In this document: positions 57,372 through 64,000 of the stretch, piece after piece
Layout: the number at the start of each line of letters is the position of its first letter
How positions within the stretch are numbered: the first letter of the stretch is position 1
Origin: Ustilaginoidea virens
Taxonomy: Eukaryota > Ascomycota > Sordariomycetes > Hypocreales > Clavicipitaceae
Assembly: GCF_000687475.1 (NCBI RefSeq)
Contig: NC_057317.1
Span: forward strand, 372,001-436,000
Direction: 5' to 3'
DNA length: 64,000 bases
Position numbers and translations under genes: made by a program
The notes under the pieces: generated by a model
The model's database searches: none
Seen by the model: the letters and a program-made list of their open reading frames with translations, nothing else
Told to the model about the DNA's origin: nothing

Positions 57372-58458
57372 ATGCCGCACAAGGTCTTCATCGTCACCGG
57401 CGCCAGCAAGGGCCTCGGCGCCGCCGTCGCAAAGCATCTGCTCGGCCAGTCGCACAAGGTCGTCCTCGCCGCCCGCTCTGCGGCGCCCCTGGCGGCTCTG
57501 CAAAAGGCGCACCCGGGCCAAGTCGAGTATCTGGCGGGCGACATGACCGACCCGGCGGTGCGTACTGTACCTTTCGCGCCCTTCCGTACCTTGCTTTCAC
57601 ACGAGACGCATCCATCTCGCGGGGGAGAGGGGGTTGTTCCCCCTTGGAAAAATCGTTTGACGTGATTGGTGCTGTGTTGTTCACGCTCCCTGGATATGCT
57701 GGAATTATTTCATCTGTCTGCGAAGATCCGGCTGCTAAACTCTGAATCCTTACAGATGCCGGGGGCGTTGGCTGGCCTGGCGGTCAGCGCCTTTGGCAAG
57801 ATTGACGGCTTGGTCATCAACCACGGATTGATCGTCTCGGAGAGAATCGACAAGATCAGTCTGCAAACGTTCAAGAACCTCTACGACGTCAACGTCTTTA
57901 GCTGCTTGGCCATGGTAACCCATCCACCCGCCCTCGCCCCCAATCAAACAACACCCTTCTACAGGCATTCTCAGCCTTTACTGAACGCATCATCTAGGCA
58001 CAAGCCGCACTAGGGGAGCTTCGCAAAAGCAAAGGCTGCATCGTCTGGGTTTCATCCGGTGCGGCGCAAAAGCCGTACGCGGGATGGAGCGCTTACGGGT
58101 CATCAAAGGCTGTGCTGAATTCCTTATCTTCACACCTTGCGGTGGAGGAAAGGGACATCACCAGCATCACAGTGTCACCAGGCAGGATTGATACCGACAT
58201 GCAAGCCGAGGTCCGATCCGGCGGCATGGAAGCCATGGACGAGGCACAGTACAAATCGTTTGTGGATGCTTTCCAGCAAGGCAAGCTGCTCAAGCCTGAA
58301 CAGCCCGGCAGTGTCATTGCCAGGTTCGTGGCCAGCCCCCAGCGGGATCTAAGCGGTAAAAATCTCACGTACGTCTTATGGGTGACTTACCAATGGTGAC
58401 ATTGCTAATGCAGTCGACAAGTTGGAACTCGCCGGAAATGGCCCCCTACCACGATTGA
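57372..58458 (+). CDS. Short-chain dehydrogenase/reductase (IRC24/benzil reductase-like), 250 aa
   Basis: An NAD(P)H-dependent oxidoreductase, probably cytosolic. Exons are 57,372-57,557, 57,756-57,914, 57,998-58,368 and 58,422-58,458 (753 nt, in phase). The cofactor motif TGASKGLG is at residues 9-16. GKIDGLVINHG and LYDVNVFS are SDR core motifs. The catalytic residues are Ser135, Tyr148 and Lys152 in VSSGAAQKPYAGWSAYGSSK. That segment closely resembles yeast YIR035C/IRC24 and related benzil or sepiapterin reductase-like enzymes (established family), so the substrate may be a diketone or similar carbonyl. The last exon gives the typical ending TWNSPEMAPYHD, but requires an AAG acceptor; CAG eight bases earlier breaks the frame. 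The true substrate is unknown. Confidence 0.88.
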
Positions 58459-59978
58459 CTATCGTTGCGCGTGCACCTGTGACTTTTCAAACGGGTTAGC
58501 AGAGATTCTATGCAGAACACGCATCTATTTGATTAGAAAAGAGGGTGAATTTGCAATCAGTCGAAAGATGAAAAGCTCTTAGTTTACTCCACATTCGTGC
58601 GTTCGGTATTAGCATGGAATGTAAGTTTCTTCATCATGGCAAATTTGAACAAGAGAGAAACAGGAAGAAAAAGTGCATCCCTCCGTGTGCTTACATTCAA
58701 AGCCGTCAGGGACAACGCGGTTTCGGAAGAAACTGGACCAGCCTGGGTTAAGCGTGCCAGCATACAAACTTTGCAAGCCATTGAGGAAGGCAGCATCCCA
58801 GGTTCCGCCTCCGCCACGAGATTTTATCATTTGGAGTACGGAATAGCGATGTGTCCGACAAGACGGCAGGTCGAGCAAGACCAGGATCATGATGGATCCT
58901 TACGCGACGCGTTTGTTTCTGCACAGCCTGACTGAAGCCCGAGTTAGCTTGGAGGTGCCACGGCACAGATGTCAGCAGCATCATCGAGGCAGGAAACCAG
59001 GGGATCAGCAAGGTCTAATTGGCAAAAGACGTGTCTGTCAGCAAAGGAGGCTTGTCGGACCTCCTCAGACTGGGGCGACAACATATCTCATCATCGAAAG
59101 GAGAGGAGTACCAAGTGGCAGCGGCAGCGCATAATACTACGTACCTGTAAAGACCGCATGGCTGTTGTGAAGATGGCTTTTGCAGCGAAGCATCTTGAAC
59201 TCTTGTCGGTGAGGAGTGGAAGGAAGGAAGAGAGCATTGGAGTCTGGTAGTAAATTTTTTTTTTTTTTTAAAGCACGTCCAGCTGGTGGTATTTAGATGG
59301 GGCCAGTGGCACGTGCACGCGTTGGTGGGTGCCTCCAGCTGAAAGAGATTTGACTGGGCGGATGTATCCGTACATCACCACTACGGAGTCCATGGTAGGA
59401 GCATTCAATTGATACGGAGTACAGTACATACTGTTAATACCTCCCTGTTTGCCCCACTACAGCCCACCTGGCGGCCCTGAGAACTCTATAAAAGCCTCCC
59501 AGCCGTGCGGCCTCCCTGTACCAGCTGTACCAGACTAGTATATACTATAAACCACCCGAGCTGCCCCACCACCACCACCACCACCACCACCACCTAGACA
59601 TCCAGAGTCAGATCCAGAGTAGAGTCAATCAGTCTGGGAGACTCGAGACGTCAATCCATCACCTCGCCAAACCTGCTGCCGCGTGTTTGCTCTCCCTCAG
59701 CAGCGGCGCGTCCACTGCTCGGCCCCCGGCTCCCCATCGACTCCCCATCGACTCCCCATCTCCAATTTCTATTCATGTCCGGATTCGTATGGGGGCCATT
59801 GTTTCTTTTGCCGCCGTGCCGCCGTCGAACCCAAGCAAAGATCTGAGCTCTGCCCTCAGCCTCAGATCCCTCGGCGTCCTGATCATACGCGCACCCAAGT
59901 CTCACGCTCAAACAGAAATCACATAGCATTTACTATACACACGCGCAAGCAGCAGCCAGCCAGCAGCAGCTAGCCAGC
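58459..59978. other. Long intergenic region and promoter of the NC2-beta gene
   Basis: No gene is supported; frames on both strands near 58,600-59,250 lack domains. A T run lies at 59,256-59,269. A (CCA)n repeat of about nine units lies at 59,567-59,594, about 390 bp before the start codon of the next gene. Two tandem CTCCCCATCGA repeats lie near 59,730-59,760. Confidence 0.5.
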
Positions 59979-60067
59979 ATGTCGGACCACGAATTCGGAG
60001 GTAAGCGGCCTCGCACATGCTCCTACGCGCGGGCATATAGCTCTTGGCCTTTTGCTGCACCACCAGA

Positions 60068-60104
<37 letters not shown>

Positions 60105-60245
60105 CCCTGTCGCTTTTTTTTTTCTTTTTGGTTTTGCAGCGGTTCCCCTCTTCCCCTCGGGCGGGCGATCCAGACAAGCACCAGAACGGACGGCTGCGGT
60201 GCGGGCGTGCCACGGGTCTTGTTTGCTGCCCTCGGACCGGCTGGG

Positions 60246-60292
<47 letters not shown>

Positions 60293-61492
60293 TATATCTT
60301 TGCGCACCAGACCAGACCAGCACGCGCTGCGCTGCGCTGCCTGCGTCAGCGGCCTCTTGCCAGCGGCCTCGGAAGGGTCAATCTGGTGAGCCGTACGCTG
60401 CGGTCCCCCGAGCTTGGGCTGCAAAGCGACATGGACCAGACGCGCACAGGCAACTACGTCAGTCCTGACCAGACCAGACCAGTTGACCAGTTGACCCCTC
60501 TCCCATGCGCATATATATATATATATATATATAGGTATATATGCACTGCGCGGTTCCCCAAGGGCGAGACCACCGCAGAGGGACCATTTCCATCATCATC
60601 CATCGCACCGACATGAGACACCATCATCTGCACCATGCGATCCCTTCCAGCCCAAGATCGGTACTGGGCCACAATGGACGCGGGTCTCGCTCCTAGTTGG
60701 CAGCACTCTTGTCCCCCTCCCTGCCTTGCACATCAGTCCGGGCGTCTCGAGCTAACTTGCGCGCACCTCGCAGCCAATGACGACTTGTCTCTTCCCAAAG
60801 GTGAGGCATCACGCTTCCCCCCCTCCCCCCCTCTCCCTCTCGCTCCCGGGGCTCTACCCGGATGGGCGCAGGTTCCAGGCGCTGACGACGTGGGTTTGTT
60901 TCCAGCCACGGTTCAGAAGATTGTCGGGGAAATCCTGCCGTCGCAAAGCGGGCTCGCCTTTGCCAAGGAGGCGAGGGACCTCCTCATAGAATGCTGCGTC
61001 GAGTTCATCACCCTCATCTCCTCCGAGGCCAACGAAATCTCGGAAAAGGAGGCCAAGAAGACGATTGCCTGCGACCACATCACCAAGGCGCTGGAGCAGC
61101 TCGGCTTCTCCGACTACGTGCCCGCCGTGCTCGAGGCGGCGGCCGAGCACAAGGAAGTGCAAAAGGTTGGTGCTCACGGTGGCTCATCTTTTTTCATCTT
61201 TATCATCATCATCATCTTCTTCTTCTTCTTCTTCTTCTTCTTCTTCTTCTTCTTCTTCTTCTTCTTCTTCTTCTTCTTCTTCTTCTTCTTCTTCTTCTTC
61301 TTCTTCTTCTTCTTCTTCTTCTTCTTCCTCCCCCTTCTTGCTATTTCGCGTTGCTCCACGGCTGGCTAACTTGGCATGGGACAGGGCCGCGAGAAAAAGG
61401 CGGACAAGTTTGCCAACAGCGGCATGTCCATGGAGGAGCTCGCCCGTCTGCAGGAGGAGCAATTCGCGCAGGCGAGACAGAGGCACGGATGA
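59979..61492 (+). CDS. NCB2: NC2-beta (Dr1) subunit of negative cofactor 2, 138 aa
   Basis: The histone-fold subunit that pairs with NC2-alpha and binds TBP on promoters, blocking TFIIA/TFIIB entry; nuclear. Exons are 59,979-60,000, 60,774-60,800, 60,906-61,165 and 61,385-61,492 (including the stop), in phase, giving MSDHEFGANDDLSLPKATVQ at the N-terminus. The fold is complete: EILPSQSGLAFAKEARDLLI, then CCVEFITLISSEANEI, KKTIACDHITKALEQLGF and the YVPAV helix. The tail LARLQEEQFAQARQRHG matches the Dr1 C-terminal glutamine-rich helix. It is shorter than human Dr1 (176 aa) and close to yeast Ncb2 (146 aa). Exons 1 and 2 are only 22 and 27 nt. Intron 1 is 773 bp, very long for a fungus, and intron 3 contains a (CTT)n tract. 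Intron 3 starts GTTGGT, a weak donor. Confidence 0.93.
60071..60104 (+). repeat. Poly-T tract in intron 1 of the NC2-beta gene
   Basis: 34 T in a row. A second tract of 40 T is at 60,248-60,287, and an (AT)n run lies near 60,510-60,533, all inside intron 1. Confidence 0.9.
61216..61327 (+). repeat. (CTT)n microsatellite in intron 3 of the NC2-beta gene
   Basis: About 37 uninterrupted CTT units, preceded by five ATC units. It fills half of the 219-bp intron. Open frames of poly-Ser, poly-Phe, poly-Leu or poly-Glu across it are artefacts. Confidence 0.9.
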
Positions 61493-62127
61493 GGGGCCGG
61501 TTGGATCGGGCGGCAGGCCCTGCATTTTGGCAGTCTGATTTGGGCGTTGTGTGTGCATTGCTTGGCGTTGATGTAGGGCATGCGAGTTGGCCACTGCAAC
61601 TGTTTGCTGCAGTGTTTTGCTTTTGAGGCAGTTTTCTTTTTTTTTTTCTTCTTTTTTTTTCCCTTTCCGGTGCATCGTTGTTTGGGGGCGGGGAGGGGGG
61701 GGGGGCTGGGTGAATTGGGCTCAAGACGCCTGGTGAATTTCACAATGCAATATGCCATACAGCCCGCCATCTGTGGACAACTAGGAACGACGACGAAGGC
61801 TGCACCGTTGCAGGTCGCCGTGATGGAGGTGCGGTCTTCTCGTGGTTATCGATAAGGCGTGCATCCTCGTCACGCAATGTTGCAAAGTTGTACCGAGTAC
61901 ATACCCCGTAAGCGGCGGGTTTGCCGCTGGCCCCACCGCAAGACTCCAGAGTCCAGAGTCGAGACTGCAAAGCCCGGACCCCCAAACCGCTGAGCGGCTG
62001 AGCCTTCTTGGACCGAGAATGGCCGTCTTTTGCCAGACTCTGCTCGTATCTTTGCCTCGTCACATCCGCCGCAGTGTGCTTTCCCGGTAAACAGGCCTTC
62101 CGGCTCCCGGCCCGGCTCCATCGCAGA
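61493..62127. other. Intergenic: NC2-beta 3' flank and sirtuin promoter
   Basis: No gene. Pyrimidine-rich T tracts lie at 61,636-61,668 and G runs at 61,685-61,705. No convincing promoter element is visible. Confidence 0.5.
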
Positions 62128-62317
62128 ATGGGCCAAGAGGAGTCGACCATTGTCGACGAGTCCGTCTCGCCCCAGACCTTGTCGGAAAGATCTCTCGCCG
62201 CCGTGGCCGAGTACATCAAGCAAGGGCCCAGAAAGAGGGTCGTTGTCCTCACGGGCGCGGGTATCTCTACAGCCGCCGGAAGTACGTGCCTCTCTGACGC
62301 CCTCGGTCTCTTTTCTT

Positions 62318-62356
<39 letters not shown>

Positions 62357-63672
62357 TTCGTCCCCCCAAGGCCACTGCTTTCGCTTCCGCCGCGACCAAC
62401 GGGATCCGCTGACACCACCACCCAGTCCCCGACTTCCGATCCCCCAAAACCGGACTGTACAACAACCTCGCGCGGCTCGACCTCCCCTACGCCGAGGCCG
62501 TCTTCGACATATCCTTCTTCCGCCAGCGCCCCGAGCCCTTCTACGTCCTCGCGCGGGAGCTCTACCCCGGCCGGTTCCACCCCACCGTCTCGCACGCCTT
62601 CGTCGCGCTGCTCGCCCGCAAGGGCCTGCTGCAGATGCTCTTCACCCAGAACATCGACTGCCTCGAGCGCCGGGCCGGCGTGCCCGCCGACCGCATCACC
62701 GAGGCGCACGGCAGCTTCGCCGGCCAGCGGTGCGTCGAGTGCCGCGCGGGCTTCCCGGACGCCGAGATGCGGAGCCACGTGCTGCAGGGCCGCGTGCCGC
62801 GCTGCCGCGAGCGCGGCTGCGGCGGGCCCGTCAAGCCGGACGTCGTCTTCTTCGGCGAGGCGCTGCCGTCGGCGTTTGCGGAGAACGCGCGCCACGCCGC
62901 CGCCGCGGACGTGCTGCTGGTCCTGGGCACGAGCCTGACGGTGCACCCGTTCGCGGGGCTGCCGGAGACGGCGAGGCCGGGCGCGCCCCGGGTGCTGCTC
63001 AACATGGAGAAGGTGGGGAGCCTCGGCGGCCGGGCCGACGACGTCGTCGAGCTGGGGTCCTGCGACGCGGGCGTGAGGAAGCTGGCGGGCGAGCTGGGCT
63101 GGCGGGACGAGCTGGAGGCGTACTGGAGGGGGCTGGTGGGCGATGACGAGGCCGACAGGCAGATGCGCAGTGCGGAGGGGGGGGGTGCCGAGGTGCAGCA
63201 CGAGGTGCAGAAGCTGACGGACGGCGTGGAAGCAGCGCTCAAGGCGGAAGGCTCGGACAGGGACAGCCTGGCCGACGGTGTGGGATCAGCGCTCAAGGTG
63301 GAGGGCTCGGACAGGGACAGCCTGGCCGACGGTGTGGGATCAGCGCTCAAGGTGGAGGGCTCGGGCGGGAGAGACGGGGTGCTCACGCTGGCCGAGGGTG
63401 TGGAATCAGCCCGCAGCTTGCAAGACTCGGACAAGGACGACGAGGTGCTCACGCTGGCCGCGGGTGTCGAATCAGCCCTCAGGTTGCAAGACTCGGACAC
63501 GAAAGATGCGGCACCCAAGCTGGCCGAGAACGTGGAACCAGCACGGCCGGAACACCCGGGCAAGCGGGGCAAGGACGACGCGCCAAGCAACGATGCCGGG
63601 AGTCCCGAGGCTGCACACCCGAAGAGCCCCGGCAAAGCAGACGTTGCGGGTGCGGAAACACCGGCCAACTGA
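62128..63672 (+). CDS. HST2: Class I sirtuin, Hst2-type NAD-dependent protein deacetylase, 466 aa
   Basis: It removes acetyl groups from histone and other lysines using NAD; yeast Hst2 is mainly cytoplasmic. Exons are 62,128-62,281 and 62,426-63,672, in phase. GAGIS (43-47) and IPDFRSPKTGLYNNL form the NAD site. QNID is at 126-129 and the catalytic His is His146 in HGS. The zinc cysteines are 154, 157, 178 and 183 (CVEC and CRERGC). KPDVVFFGEALP and LVLGTSL follow. The N-terminus MGQEES fits an N-myristoylation signal (Gly2, Ser6). After residue about 355 comes an acidic tail of 18-22-residue repeats built on LADGVGSALKVEGSDRD (63,200-63,560). Assignment to Hst2 rests on the short N-terminus and the core; other class I sirtuins have longer N-termini. 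Confidence 0.92.
62318..62356 (+). repeat. (ATC)n microsatellite in the sirtuin intron
   Basis: About 12 ATC units within the 144-bp intron (62,282-62,425). A chance poly-His or poly-Ile frame runs through it. Confidence 0.85.
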
Positions 63673-64000
63673 CAGGTCAGTGGGGGTGAGGTGGCAAGAT
63701 GAACAAGGCAATCACTGCCGACGCTCTGTCGGCAATGGGATAGACCGGGGGGAGTCGCAAGGTGAATAAGACGACTCTGCCGACGATCCGTCCGCAGAGG
63801 GACAGACGGAAAGCTAGGCACGAGCAGGGCAATACGCTCGGACTGTTGCGCGTGTCGGGACTCCCATGCGTGCCGGAAGTTGAAGGGCCGGTTCGGCGGC
63901 ACGTGTTGGCGTTGGTAGGGCCAACGCGGGAGTCGAGGAGCATGGTTTACGAGTGATGCTGCTAGACATGGTAGTGGTAGTGCGTGGTAGAATATATCCA
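63673..64000. other. 3' flank of the sirtuin gene
   Basis: No gene. An imperfect duplication of about 60 bp (around 63,686-63,735 and 63,750-63,800; shared CTGCCGACG and AAGGTGAATAAG-like blocks) is visible. Minus-strand frames here are shadows without motifs. Confidence 0.4.

Noticed and set aside
58597..59250. Several 80-110-codon frames between the dehydrogenase and NC2-beta genes
   Set aside because: Mutually overlapping, no domain, no consistent codon bias; treated as intergenic.
60023..61675. Frames with poly-Lys, poly-Phe, poly-Ser or poly-Glu around the NC2-beta introns
   Set aside because: Translations of poly-T and (CTT)n microsatellites inside introns.
55664..63672. Tetraspanin, dehydrogenase, NC2-beta and sirtuin genes as a biosynthetic or functional cluster
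   Set aside because: Unrelated housekeeping functions and no backbone enzyme or transporter; shared + orientation alone is not evidence.
61870..63902. Long minus-strand frames (443 and 446 codons) opposite the sirtuin gene, and plus-strand alternative frames
   Set aside because: Shadows of the sirtuin exon and its repeats; low complexity, no family motifs.

Overview
The window is from a filamentous ascomycete fungus, probably a Sordariomycete and perhaps Hypocreales (inference from codon use, short GT...CTRAC...YAG introns and gene content). It has two compartments. Positions 1 to about 41,640 are AT-rich, full of TAG/TAA stops and made almost wholly of LTR retrotransposons. From about 41,650 to the end the DNA is GC-rich host sequence with five spliced or single-exon genes, plus a 12 kb stretch (43.8-55.2 kb) of decayed repeats.

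The left compartment resolves completely as a nest of Ty1/copia elements, every insertion having a 5-bp target duplication. The oldest element (here called C, + strand) fills the ends, 1-2,275 and 38,286-41,642. Element B0 (- strand, 2,276-38,285) sits in C's integrase zinc finger. B1 (+, 8,529-37,040) sits in B0's gag. A1 (+, 8,860-16,308) sits in B1's 5' LTR. B2 (-, 17,511-31,076) sits in B1's gag. A2 (+, 20,485-26,610) sits in B2. A and B are related families: both have TGTT-starting LTRs, a CAGAGGGGG polypurine tract and a primer site matching the anticodon arm of initiator tRNA-Met. All copies are inactivated mainly by CpA-to-TpA (TpG-to-TpA) transitions, the signature of repeat-induced point mutation (RIP). 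A2 is the least damaged but has lost the start of gag.

The middle stretch begins with an intact homocysteine S-methyltransferase gene (41,871-42,920), about 230 bp from C's LTR. It continues with gag remnants of a further retroelement (E1, E2), a minus-strand Copia fragment (D), an unrecognised broken gene (G), a 375-bp foldback repeat, and three copies of a repeat (F1-F3). F1-F3 carry a small spliced cysteine-rich gene on the minus strand. F1 and F2 are inserted in E2 and flanked by 61-bp and 16-bp direct repeats. This F family is the least explained thing in the window.

The right end, 55.6-63.7 kb, holds four ordinary host genes, all on the + strand: a fungal tetraspanin, an IRC24-like short-chain dehydrogenase, the NC2-beta/Dr1 transcription repressor subunit, and an Hst2-type sirtuin. 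Their introns carry long simple repeats. They are not an evident functional cluster, although NC2-beta and Hst2 both act in transcription and chromatin.
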